From positions 1 to 36,622 of the forward strand of contig NZ_JBHUQE010000026.1 in the NCBI RefSeq assembly GCF_042687825.1: a stretch of 36,622 nt of DNA, in the 5' to 3' direction. The notes below the pieces were generated by a model that did no database searches, had not been told where the DNA came from, and saw only the letters and a list, made by a program, of their open reading frames with translations. This document shows, piece after piece, positions 23,466-30,837 of this stretch (the stretch's first letter is position 1; each line of letters opens with the position of its first letter). Position numbers and translations under genes: made by a program. The DNA is from Sedimentitalea sp042687825. GTDB taxonomy: Bacteria; Pseudomonadota; Alphaproteobacteria; Rhodobacterales; Rhodobacteraceae.

Positions 23466-24089
23466 GTGACACCGGAAGAGATCGAGGCGCATTTCACCCG
23501 CAGCGACGGCGGTTTCGCCTTTGCCCGATGGGGCCGGCCCATCGTTCCCATCGTGTTCGGGGTCAAGGACCAGACCCTGCCGGTGATCAAGGGCGCGTTT
23601 CAGGCGGTTTGCGCGCTGGCCGGGCACCAGATGGCCGAGACCGACCCGGAACTGGGCAGCAATTGCATGCTGTTCTTTTTTCGCAACTGGGAGGAATTGA
23701 CCGAAGTGCCCGATCTGGACCGGCTGGTGCCGGATCTCGGTCCGCTGGTGGCGCGGCTGAAATCGGCAGATGCCAGCCAGTACCGGGTGTTCCGCTTTGA
23801 TCGGGACGGCGCGATCAAGGCGGCTTTTGTCTTTCTGCGGATGCAGGGTGATCTGGCGCGGCAGCCGGCCGAGACGCTGGCGCTGGGCCAGGTGGTGCAG
23901 ACGATGCTGTTGTGGTCGGACCGCGCCTTTGCCGAACGGTCGCCGCTGGCGATGGCGCAGGACACTGTGATCCTGCGGCCCGATATCGCCGGGCTGATCC
24001 GGGCCGCCTATGACCCGGTGCTGCCGGTCGCGGCACAGGACGCCTCGCATGCCCTGCGGCTGTTCGCGCGGATGGGCACCGCGTCATGA
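23466..24089 (+). CDS. conserved-looking hypothetical protein between ruvB and ybgC
   Basis: This 207-aa soluble protein has no family that I recognise. It has no signal peptide or membrane helix. Features include the N-terminal MTPEEIEAHFTRSDGGFAF, a hydrophobic strand PIVPIVFGVKD, and an FFFRNWEEL segment. The start is GTG at 23466, the first possible after an in-frame TAG at 23424; AGAGGA (23451-23456) lies 9 bases upstream. Its stop overlaps the ybgC ATG (ATGA), so it is translationally coupled to the ybgC/tol-pal cluster. That suggests, but does not show, a role related to envelope or thioester metabolism. Confidence 0.72.
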   Translation: MTPEEIEAHFTRSDGGFAFARWGRPIVPIVFGVKDQTLPVIKGAFQAVCALAGHQMAETDPELGSNCMLFFFRNWEELTEVPDLDRLVPDLGPLVARLKSADASQYRVFRFDRDGAIKAAFVFLRMQGDLARQPAETLALGQVVQTMLLWSDRAFAERSPLAMAQDTVILRPDIAGLIRAAYDPVLPVAAQDASHALRLFARMGTAS

Positions 24090-24472
24090 GCCATCGGTTC
24101 CCGCTGCGCGTCTATTACGAAGACACCGATATGGGCGGTATCGTCTATCACGCCAACTACCTGCGCTATATCGAACGCGCCCGCAGCGACTGGGTGCGCC
24201 GGCTGGGCAGCGACCAGAATGCCATGCGCGCGGCCGGGCTGGTCTTTGTCGTGCGCCGGATCGAGGCCGACTATCTGGCCACGGCCAAACTGGATGACGA
24301 ACTGGTGGTTGAAACCGCCGTGCAGCGGTTGTCGCCGGCGCGGCTGGTGCTGGATCAGGTGGTGCTGCGTGGCGAAACGCCGGTGTTCCGCGCCGTCGTG
24401 ACGGTGGTCTGCATGTCCGCCGCCGGGCAGCCGGTGCGGTTGCCAGCGGAGATTCGCGCATCGCTGACGTGA
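24086..24472 (+). CDS. ybgC: Tol-Pal-associated acyl-CoA thioesterase YbgC
   Basis: This 128-aa hot-dog fold thioesterase hydrolyses acyl-CoA or acyl-ACP and is a regular neighbour of tolQ. The active-site motif YYEDTDMGGIVYHANYLRY has the catalytic D15 and H22 in the 4-hydroxybenzoyl-CoA thioesterase pattern. Length is typical. It overlaps the preceding hypothetical gene by 4 nt (ATGA) and lies 104 nt before tolQ, which has its own promoter in that gap. Confidence 0.93.
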   Translation: MSHRFPLRVYYEDTDMGGIVYHANYLRYIERARSDWVRRLGSDQNAMRAAGLVFVVRRIEADYLATAKLDDELVVETAVQRLSPARLVLDQVVLRGETPVFRAVVTVVCMSAAGQPVRLPAEIRASLT

Positions 24473-24495
24473 TGCAGAAGTGATCGGCGGTTCTA

Positions 24496-24524
24496 TTGGC
24501 AATTCCCGGCGATCTGCGATAGAT
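24496..24524 (+). promoter_or_regulatory. tolQ promoter
   Basis: TTGGCA (24496-24501) is followed by GATAGAT (24518-24524), 16-17 bp spacing, in the gap between ybgC and tolQ. The transcript would start near 24531 and could run through tolQRAB. Confidence 0.5.
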
Positions 24525-24576
24525 TCGCCGCAATCAAAAGACCGGACCGCACCGGTCGCGAACAAAGAGCAGGCAC

Positions 24577-25272
24577 ATGGAAGCAGAAACCCTGGCGTTG
24601 GCGCAGGAGATTGATTTCTCGTTGTGGGGCCTTTTCGCGCGCGCCACCTTTACCGTGAAACTGGTGATGATCCTGCTGATCGTGGCCTCGTTCTGGTCCT
24701 GGTCGATCATTATCCAGAAACTGATCGCCTATCGCGCTGCCCGCGCCGAAGCCGACATATTCGACCGCGCCTTCTGGTCGGGCGAGCCACTGGACGGGTT
24801 GTTCGAAGAGATCGGCGTGCAGCCCGACGGCAGTTCGGAAAAGATTTTCGCCGCCGGCATGACCGAGTGGCGGCGCAGTCACCGTCAGGATGGCGGGTTG
24901 ATCGCCGGCGCGCAATCGCGCATCGACCGCAGTATGGACGTGGCGATCAACAAGGAATCCGAGTCGCTGCAAAAGGGGCTGCCGGTGCTGGCGACCGTCG
25001 GCTCGACGGCGCCGTTCGTCGGGCTGTTCGGCACGGTTTGGGGCATCATGAATGCCTTTATCGAGATCGCCGAGCAGCAGAACACCAACCTGGCCGTGGT
25101 GGCGCCGGGCATTGCCGAGGCGCTGCTGGCCACCGGACTGGGCCTGCTGGCGGCGATCCCGGCGGTGATCTTCTATAACAAGCTCAGCGCCGACAGCGAC
25201 CGGATCGTTGCCGGCTACGAAGCCTTTGCCGACGAATTCGCGACCATCCTGTCGCGTCAGCTGGACAGCTGA
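24577..25272 (+). CDS. tolQ: Tol-Pal system proton channel subunit TolQ
   Basis: This 231-aa inner membrane protein is a MotA/TolQ/ExbB homologue that conducts protons with TolR to energise TolA. The first helix is at about 28-48 (VKLVMILLIVASFWSWSIII). Two more helices follow a cytoplasmic domain: PVLATVGSTAPFVGLFGTVWGIMNAF at about 133-158 and the segment around VAPGIAEALLATGLGLLAAIPAV at about 170-195. The TVWGIMNAF element is a strong family marker. tolR follows after 3 nt. Confidence 0.95.
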   Translation: MEAETLALAQEIDFSLWGLFARATFTVKLVMILLIVASFWSWSIIIQKLIAYRAARAEADIFDRAFWSGEPLDGLFEEIGVQPDGSSEKIFAAGMTEWRRSHRQDGGLIAGAQSRIDRSMDVAINKESESLQKGLPVLATVGSTAPFVGLFGTVWGIMNAFIEIAEQQNTNLAVVAPGIAEALLATGLGLLAAIPAVIFYNKLSADSDRIVAGYEAFADEFATILSRQLDS

Positions 25273-25275
25273 GCC

Positions 25276-25749
25276 GTGGGCGCGGCAGTTCAGCAGGGCG
25301 ACAACGGCGAACGCCGGCGGCGGCGCGGTCGGGGCCGGGCGCGGCCGATGTCCGAGATCAACGTGACGCCGTTTGTCGACGTGATGTTGGTGCTGCTGAT
25401 CATTTTCATGGTGGCGGCACCGCTGCTGACCGTCGGGGTGCCGGTGCAATTGCCCAAAACGGCGGCCAACGCGCTGCCGTCGGATTCCGAGGAACCGCTG
25501 ACCGTGACCATCACCGCTTCGGGCGAGGTGCAGATACAGACCACGCCCACTGACCGCAGCGAACTGGTCAACAAGCTGCGTGCGATTTCGGCAGAACGCG
25601 ACAGCGACCGGGTGTTTCTGCGCGCCGATGGCAGCATTCCCTATGAAAGCGTGATGCAGGTGATGGGCGCATTGAACGCCGGCGGATTTTCCAATGTGGG
25701 CCTGGTGACGGATGTCGGCGGGCCGACTCTGGATGCCGACAGGCAGTGA
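25276..25749 (+). CDS. tolR: Tol-Pal system protein TolR
   Basis: This 157-aa ExbD/TolR protein forms the proton path with TolQ. The basic cytoplasmic N-terminus (ERRRRRGRGRARP) precedes one helix at about 32-50, which begins NVTPFVDVMLVLLIIFMV. D35 is the essential membrane aspartate. The periplasmic domain follows to the end. The start is GTG at 25276, 3 nt after the tolQ stop; an internal ATG at 25348 would remove the basic segment and is less likely. Confidence 0.93.
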   Translation: MGAAVQQGDNGERRRRRGRGRARPMSEINVTPFVDVMLVLLIIFMVAAPLLTVGVPVQLPKTAANALPSDSEEPLTVTITASGEVQIQTTPTDRSELVNKLRAISAERDSDRVFLRADGSIPYESVMQVMGALNAGGFSNVGLVTDVGGPTLDADRQ

Positions 25750-25758
25750 GGCGGCGGT

Positions 25759-26754
25759 TTGCAAACCGGCACCAAAATCTCGGGTATCGCCCATGTCCTG
25801 CTGATCGCTGCGGCGGTGTTCGGCGGTGCATTCCGCAGCGAACCCCTGCCTTTTCAGGTGCATGAGGTGTCGGTGATCTCGCCAGAGGAGTTTGCCGCCC
25901 TCAGCGCGCCGCGTCGGCCCGAGACCCCGACGCCGCCGGCCGCGTCCGCCGAATCGCCCGAACCGGTGGCCCGGCCGGATCCGGTACCCGATCCGCAAGC
26001 GGACGCGCAACCCGAGCCGGCCCCGCAGCCCGATCCGGTGACCAATCCCGAGGTCACGGTGGTGCCGCCGCCGGCGCTGCGTCCGGTGGAACGGGTCGCG
26101 CCCGACCCGGTGGCCAAACCGCCCGAGCCCGCCAAGCCGGATGCGGTCGAACAGCCGGAAATCGGCACAGCCCCCGGCGCCGAGGCGCAGCAGGCTCCGC
26201 AGCAGGCCACGGCCCCCGAGGAGGCCAGCGACCAGATCGTCACCGAAGTCGACAAGGTGGCCAGCCTGGCGCCGCTGCGCTCGCCGCGCCCGCCTCGCCA
26301 GCGACCGGCGCCCGCAAAGGCGGCGGCGCCGGCCCCGCAGAGGCCCGCCCCAGATACCGCGAACGCGGTCAATGCCGCTCTGGCCGAAGCGCTGGCCGGC
26401 GAGGCGTCGGCCGCGGAGGCACCTGTTGGTCCGCCGCTGTCAGCCGGTGAAAAGGACGCGCTGCGGGTCGCTGTGTCGCAATGCTGGAATGTCGGGTCGC
26501 TGTCCACCGACGCGCTGGCGACGACGGTGGTGGTCGCGGTGGCCCTGACCCCGGATGGCAAGCCGGTGTCCTCTTCGATCCGGATGTTGTCGCAGTCCGG
26601 TGGAACCCCCGCGTCGGCGCGCGATGCCTTTGCCGCGGCACGGCGGGCGATCATGCGTTGCGGGGCCAGGGGATTTGCCCTGCCGCCCGAAAAATACGGC
26701 CACTGGCGTGATATCGAGATGACCTTCAACCCCGAAAGGATGCGGATCAAATGA
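25759..26754 (+). CDS. tolA: Tol-Pal system protein TolA
   Basis: This 331-aa protein spans the periplasm, linking TolQR to TolB and Pal. It has one N-terminal helix (about 7-24), a long Pro/Ala/Glu-rich domain (about 45-225), and a C-terminal TonB/TolA-type domain (about 230-331) with QCWNVGSLSTDA and the RCGARGF region. The start is TTG at 25759: the frame is closed by the tolR stop at 25747 just upstream, and no ATG or GTG lies before the helix. The middle domain is Pro-rich rather than the Ala/Lys helix of E. coli TolA, as is common in alphaproteobacteria. tolB overlaps by ATGA. Confidence 0.88.
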   Translation: MQTGTKISGIAHVLLIAAAVFGGAFRSEPLPFQVHEVSVISPEEFAALSAPRRPETPTPPAASAESPEPVARPDPVPDPQADAQPEPAPQPDPVTNPEVTVVPPPALRPVERVAPDPVAKPPEPAKPDAVEQPEIGTAPGAEAQQAPQQATAPEEASDQIVTEVDKVASLAPLRSPRPPRQRPAPAKAAAPAPQRPAPDTANAVNAALAEALAGEASAAEAPVGPPLSAGEKDALRVAVSQCWNVGSLSTDALATTVVVAVALTPDGKPVSSSIRMLSQSGGTPASARDAFAAARRAIMRCGARGFALPPEKYGHWRDIEMTFNPERMRIK

Positions 26755-28070
26755 TCAGAATTCTGGCGGCCCTGCTGACCGGTGCAACCCTGCTTTCCGC
26801 TCCGCTGGCGGCGCAGACCGGCCCCTTGCGCATCGAGATCACCGAGGGCGTGATAGAACCTCTGCCTTTCGCCGTGCCCGTGTTCGTGCCCGACAGGCCG
26901 GACGCGGCGGCCCAGGCGGCGCAGTTGACCCAGGTGATCGCGGCGGATCTGACCGGCACCGGCCTGTTTCGAGAAATCCCCGCCAGCGCCCATATCGGCC
27001 AGATCACCGATTTCGCGGCGCCCGTGCAATATGCCGACTGGAAAGCCGTCAACGCCCAGGCGCTGATCACCGGCGCCGTGTCGGTGGCGGGCGGCAAACT
27101 GACGGTGCAGTTCCGCGTCTATGACGTGTTTTCCGGCGCCGAGCTGGGCACCGGGTTGCAATTCGTCGGTTCGTTGCAGGGCTGGCGGCGCATGGCGCAC
27201 AAGGTGGCAGACGAGGTATACAGCCGGATCACTGGCGAGGGCGGTTATTTCGACAGCCGGGTGGTGTTCGTCAGCGAATCCGGCCCAAAGGGCGAGCGGC
27301 GCAAGCGGCTGGCGATCATGGACTACGATGGCGCCAACGTGCAGTACCTGACCGACAGTACCAGCATCGTGCTGGCGCCGCGGTTTTCGCCCACCGGCGA
27401 CCGGGTGCTCTATACCAGTTATGAAAGCGGCTTTCCGCGCATCTATGTGCTGGATGTCGGCCGGATCCAGCGCCGGGTCCTGGAACAGACCGAGGGCACG
27501 ATGAGCTTTGCGCCCCGCTTTGCCCCGGATGGGCGCACGGTGGTGTTTTCGCTGGAACAGGGCGGCAACACCGATCTGTATACGCTGGACATTGCCAGCG
27601 GTGCCCAGACCCGGCTGACCCAGGCCCCGTCGATCGAAACCGCCCCCAGCTATTCGCCGGACGGCCGCCAGATCGTGTTTGAAAGCGACCGCTCGGGCAG
27701 CCAGCAACTCTATGTCATGCCGGCCAACGGCGGCGAGGCGCAGCGGATCAGCTTCGGTCAGGGGCGCTATGGCACGCCGGTCTGGTCGCCCCGGGGCGAT
27801 CTGATCGCTTTTACCAAGCAGAACAAGGGGCGATTCCATATCGGCGTGATGCGCGTGGATGGCAGCGAAGAACGGTTGCTGACCGCGTCGTTCCTGGACG
27901 AGGGGCCAACCTGGGCGCCCAATGGCCGGGTGATCATGTTCGCGCGCGAAACCCAGGGCGCCAGTGGCCGGGCCTCGCTGTATTCGGTGGACATCACCGG
28001 GCGCAATCTGCGCCCCGTGCGCACCCCGGACGGGGCCTCGGACCCATCCTGGTCGCCATTGCAGCAATAG
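26751..28070 (+). CDS. tolB: Tol-Pal system beta-propeller protein TolB
   Basis: This 439-aa periplasmic protein connects TolA and Pal. A signal peptide spans about 1-21 (cleavage after AAQ-type residues near LAAQTG). The TolB N-terminal domain runs to about 130. Six WD40-like propeller blades follow, with repeated S/APDGR and SPTGD motifs (for example SYSPDGRQIVFESDRSGSQQ). Its ATG overlaps the tolA stop. Length is normal. Confidence 0.96.
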   Translation: MIRILAALLTGATLLSAPLAAQTGPLRIEITEGVIEPLPFAVPVFVPDRPDAAAQAAQLTQVIAADLTGTGLFREIPASAHIGQITDFAAPVQYADWKAVNAQALITGAVSVAGGKLTVQFRVYDVFSGAELGTGLQFVGSLQGWRRMAHKVADEVYSRITGEGGYFDSRVVFVSESGPKGERRKRLAIMDYDGANVQYLTDSTSIVLAPRFSPTGDRVLYTSYESGFPRIYVLDVGRIQRRVLEQTEGTMSFAPRFAPDGRTVVFSLEQGGNTDLYTLDIASGAQTRLTQAPSIETAPSYSPDGRQIVFESDRSGSQQLYVMPANGGEAQRISFGQGRYGTPVWSPRGDLIAFTKQNKGRFHIGVMRVDGSEERLLTASFLDEGPTWAPNGRVIMFARETQGASGRASLYSVDITGRNLRPVRTPDGASDPSWSPLQQ

Positions 28071-28086
28071 CCGCGCGCGGCGCGCG

Positions 28087-28115
28087 TTCACAAGGGGATC
28101 CAGCTATGGTAATAG
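28087..28115 (+). promoter_or_regulatory. candidate pal promoter
   Basis: TTCACA (28087-28092) and TAATAG (28110-28115) are spaced by exactly 17 bp, 34 nt before the pal ATG. pal and cpoB could therefore be expressed apart from tolQRAB. The promoter overlaps the leader ORF at 28106-28153. Confidence 0.5.
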
Positions 28116-28153
28116 ACCTTAACAAGACGAGACAGGCGAGGCACACGGCATGA
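28106..28153 (+). CDS. possible 15-codon leader ORF overlapping the pal start
   Basis: ATG at 28106 with AGGGGA (28094-28099) 6 bases upstream opens a frame encoding MVIDLNKTRQARHTA. Its TGA (28151-28153) overlaps the pal ATG (ATGA). On readthrough mRNA from tolB, ribosomes ending this peptide could reinitiate at pal. RNA starting at the pal promoter would begin after this ATG, so the two sources of pal mRNA would be translated differently. The overlap may be chance because pal begins ATGA. Confidence 0.3.
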   Translation: MVIDLNKTRQARHTA

Positions 28154-28653
28154 AATCCATGACAAAATTCCTGATGATCGGGGCGGTGCTGGCACTGGCG
28201 GCCTGCAACGATATCTCGCGTTTCGGTGCCGCTGGCAGCGGCGGGCCGGGCAGTGCCGGGGCCGCTGGTTCGGTGTCGGATCCGACCTCGGTCGCCTATT
28301 TCCAGCAGGCGGTCGGCGACCGGGTGCTGTTCGCCGTCGATCAGGCGACGATCTCGCCCGAAGGCCAAAGCGTTCTGAACGCCCAGGCGCAGTGGCTGAT
28401 GAGCAACGCCGATTACAATGCGGTGATCGAGGGGCATGCCGACGAGCAGGGCACGCGGGAATACAACCTTGCGCTGGGCGCGCGCCGGGCCAATGCGGCG
28501 CGGGAATACCTGATTTCGCGCGGCGTGGCCGGCAACCGGCTCAAGACGGTCAGCTACGGCAAGGAACGCCCCATCGAAATCTGCAGCGAAGAAGCCTGCT
28601 ATGCCCGCAACCGCCGCGCCGTGACGGTGCTGTCCGTCGGGCTGACGGGCTGA
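28150..28653 (+). CDS. pal: peptidoglycan-associated outer membrane lipoprotein Pal
   Basis: This 167-aa lipoprotein anchors the outer membrane to peptidoglycan. A signal peptide ends in the lipobox LAAC with C19 as the lipidated residue. A Gly/Ser/Ala linker (about 25-45) precedes the OmpA-like domain (about 57-163). D98 and R113 in HADEQGTREYNLALGARRAN match the diaminopimelate-binding pair of OmpA-family domains. A GGCGAGG ribosome site precedes the ATG. It follows tolB by 79 nt. Confidence 0.96.
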   Translation: MKSMTKFLMIGAVLALAACNDISRFGAAGSGGPGSAGAAGSVSDPTSVAYFQQAVGDRVLFAVDQATISPEGQSVLNAQAQWLMSNADYNAVIEGHADEQGTREYNLALGARRANAAREYLISRGVAGNRLKTVSYGKERPIEICSEEACYARNRRAVTVLSVGLTG

Positions 28654-28654
28654 G

Positions 28655-29512
28655 ATGCGGCGCGGGGCGATGCGCATCGCGGCGGCGGCAGTGGTCGGCT
28701 TTCTGGCCTTTGGACCGGGCGCGGCGAGCGCGCAGGATCAGCAGACCCTGGCCGATATCCGCCAGGAACTGACGGTGCTCTATGTCGAGGTGCAAAAGCT
28801 CAAGCGCGAATTGTCCACGACCGGGACCTCGGGGGCGACCCTGTCCGGTGGCGCCAGCGTGCTGGACCGGGTGGCGGCGATCGAGACCGAATTGCAGCGC
28901 CTGACGGCCCGCTCGGAACAGCTGGAAAACCGGATCGACCGGGTGGTGACCGACGGCACCAACCGGATCGGCGATCTGGAATTCCGTCTGGTCGAACTGG
29001 AAGGCGGCGACGTCAGCAAACTGGGCGAGACCACGACCCTGGGCGGCAACATCCCGGCAGAGACTGCCCCGGCGGCCGTGGCGGTCGCGCCGCCGGTCGC
29101 CCCGGCCGAGACCGGCAGCGGCGAACTGGCCATCGGCGAAGAGGCCGATTTCCAGACGGCGGCGAAGGCGCTGGAGGCGGGCGATCACGCTGGCGCGGCA
29201 GAGCTGTTTGCGCAATTCAACAGCAATTATCCCGGCAGCCCGCTGTCGGCCCGGGCGGAACTGAACCGCGGGCGCGCGCTGGATGCGCTGGGCGACACGC
29301 GCGAGGCCGCGCGCGCCTATCTGGCCAGCTTCAGTGGCGATCCCGTTGGGGCCGACGCGCCCGATGCGCTGTACGAGCTGGGCGCGGCACTGGGCAGGCT
29401 GGGACAGACCGAACAGGCCTGCGTCACCCTGGGCGAGGTCGCGGCGCGGTTCCCCGCCGCCGCCGCGGTGACCCGGGCACAGCAGGAAATGGACACCCTG
29501 GGCTGCTCTTGA
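28655..29512 (+). CDS. cpoB: Tol-Pal coordinator CpoB/YbgF
   Basis: This 285-aa periplasmic protein links Tol-Pal with septal peptidoglycan synthesis in well-studied bacteria. It has a signal peptide (about 1-26, AASAQ cleavage), a coiled coil (about 30-115: EVQKLKREL, AIETELQRLTARSEQLENRID), a Pro/Ala linker, and a C-terminal TPR domain (about 155-280). ATG at 28655 is one base after the pal stop; a second ATG at 28670 would give a cleaner signal peptide. The stop overlaps the tilS TTG. Confidence 0.92.
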   Translation: MRRGAMRIAAAAVVGFLAFGPGAASAQDQQTLADIRQELTVLYVEVQKLKRELSTTGTSGATLSGGASVLDRVAAIETELQRLTARSEQLENRIDRVVTDGTNRIGDLEFRLVELEGGDVSKLGETTTLGGNIPAETAPAAVAVAPPVAPAETGSGELAIGEEADFQTAAKALEAGDHAGAAELFAQFNSNYPGSPLSARAELNRGRALDALGDTREAARAYLASFSGDPVGADAPDALYELGAALGRLGQTEQACVTLGEVAARFPAAAAVTRAQQEMDTLGCS

Positions 29513-30762
29513 CCGGGCCCGACGGCGACATTCTGGCGCAGGTCCGGGCGGTTTTTGGTCCCCGACCGCCGCAGCGGCTGGGGGTGGCGGTGTCCGGTGG
29601 CGGCGACTCGATGGCGCTGTTGCATCTGTTGTCCCGGTGTTTCGAACCCGAAACCGTTTCCCTGTTCTGCGCCAGCATCGATCACGGCCTGCGCCCCGAG
29701 GCGGCCACCGAAGCGCGGCTTGTGGCCGATCTGGCGCACCGGTTGAACATTCCGCATGCGACGCTGCGCTGGTCCGGTTGGGACGGCAGCGGAAACCTGC
29801 AAGATCAGGCCCGCAAGGCGCGACATCGGTTGCTGGCGGACTGGGCGGGCAGCCAGCAGATCGGCACGGTTGCCCTGGGTCACACGATGGACGATCAGGC
29901 CGAAACGCTGCTGTTGCGTCTGGCGCGGTCCGCGGGCGTTGACGGGTTGCAGGCGATGCCGGTGCGCCGGTCGATGCAGGGGCTGACATTGGTGCGGCCG
30001 TTGCTGGGACTGCGCCGGACCCGGTTGCGCAGCTATCTGCGCGATCAGGGCATTCAATGGGCCGAGGATCCCAGCAATGACGATGCCCGGTTCGACCGCA
30101 TTCGCATGCGGGCGGCGCTGCAATCCCTGGCGCCGCTGGGCCTGACCGCCGAGGCTCTGTCAGGCGTGGCGCAGAACATGCAGCGGGCAGCGGACGCCCT
30201 GGATCATTGCACCGCCCGCGCGGGGCGCGAACTGGCCCGCATCGATGGCGGCGATCTGGTCATTGAGGCGCAGGGTTTTCACGCGCTGCCCGGCGAAATC
30301 GCCCGGCGCCTGCTGGTGCACGCCATCACCTGGATCGGCGGCGCCGCATATCCGCCGCGGCGTGGTGCGCTGCTGGCGGCACTGGCTGCCGCCCGAAGCG
30401 GTCGCAGCGCAACACTGGGCGGCTGTCTGGTGCTGAGCGACAGACAGGCGGTGCGGGTGTGCCGCGAATTCGCGGCGGTACGGTCCCTGCGCGTACCGGC
30501 GGACGAGGCCTGGGATCGGCGGTGGCGGCTGCAAGGGAAACCGGCGGCCGGAATGGACCTGGCGGCGCTGGGCGAGAAAGGGCTGGCGCAATGCCCGGAC
30601 TGGCGGGCAACCGGACGTCCCCGCGCAGCCTTGCTGGCCAGCCCGGCCCTGTGGTTGGGCACGGAATTGGTGGCTGCACCGATGGCGGGCCGTGCGCAGG
30701 GCTGGCACATTCGTCTTCTGCCGGGCAGCGACCCGTTCATTCTCTCGTTATTATCGCATTGA
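29509..30762 (+). CDS. tilS: tRNA(Ile)-lysidine synthetase TilS
   Basis: This 417-aa enzyme attaches lysine to C34 of tRNA-Ile(CAU), changing its identity to isoleucine. The ATP-pyrophosphatase loop is VAVSGGGDSMALLHL with SGGGDS at residues 29-34. Further family motifs are DHGLRPEAATEA and LGHTMDDQAETLLLRL. The C-terminal half is weakly conserved, as usual. The start is TTG at 29509 within the cpoB stop (TTGA), and no other start precedes the catalytic domain. tilS beside ftsH is a common arrangement. Its stop lies within the ftsH promoter. Confidence 0.93.
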   Translation: MTGPDGDILAQVRAVFGPRPPQRLGVAVSGGGDSMALLHLLSRCFEPETVSLFCASIDHGLRPEAATEARLVADLAHRLNIPHATLRWSGWDGSGNLQDQARKARHRLLADWAGSQQIGTVALGHTMDDQAETLLLRLARSAGVDGLQAMPVRRSMQGLTLVRPLLGLRRTRLRSYLRDQGIQWAEDPSNDDARFDRIRMRAALQSLAPLGLTAEALSGVAQNMQRAADALDHCTARAGRELARIDGGDLVIEAQGFHALPGEIARRLLVHAITWIGGAAYPPRRGALLAALAAARSGRSATLGGCLVLSDRQAVRVCREFAAVRSLRVPADEAWDRRWRLQGKPAAGMDLAALGEKGLAQCPDWRATGRPRAALLASPALWLGTELVAAPMAGRAQGWHIRLLPGSDPFILSLLSH

Positions 30763-30785
30763 ACCTGCGCATTTCCTCTCTATTT
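30759..30785 (+). promoter_or_regulatory. ftsH promoter, possibly heat-shock type
   Basis: TTGAA (30759-30763), sitting on the tilS stop codon, is followed after 16 bp by CTATTT (30780-30785). The pattern resembles RpoH promoters of alphaproteobacteria (CTTGAA-N16-CTATnT) more than the housekeeping consensus. FtsH genes are often heat-shock regulated, so this fits, but the match is short. Confidence 0.4.
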
Positions 30786-30837
30786 TATGAGACAAGGGGG
30801 CCGTGACAGATCCGGCCCTGTATCTAGGAGAATCCCC

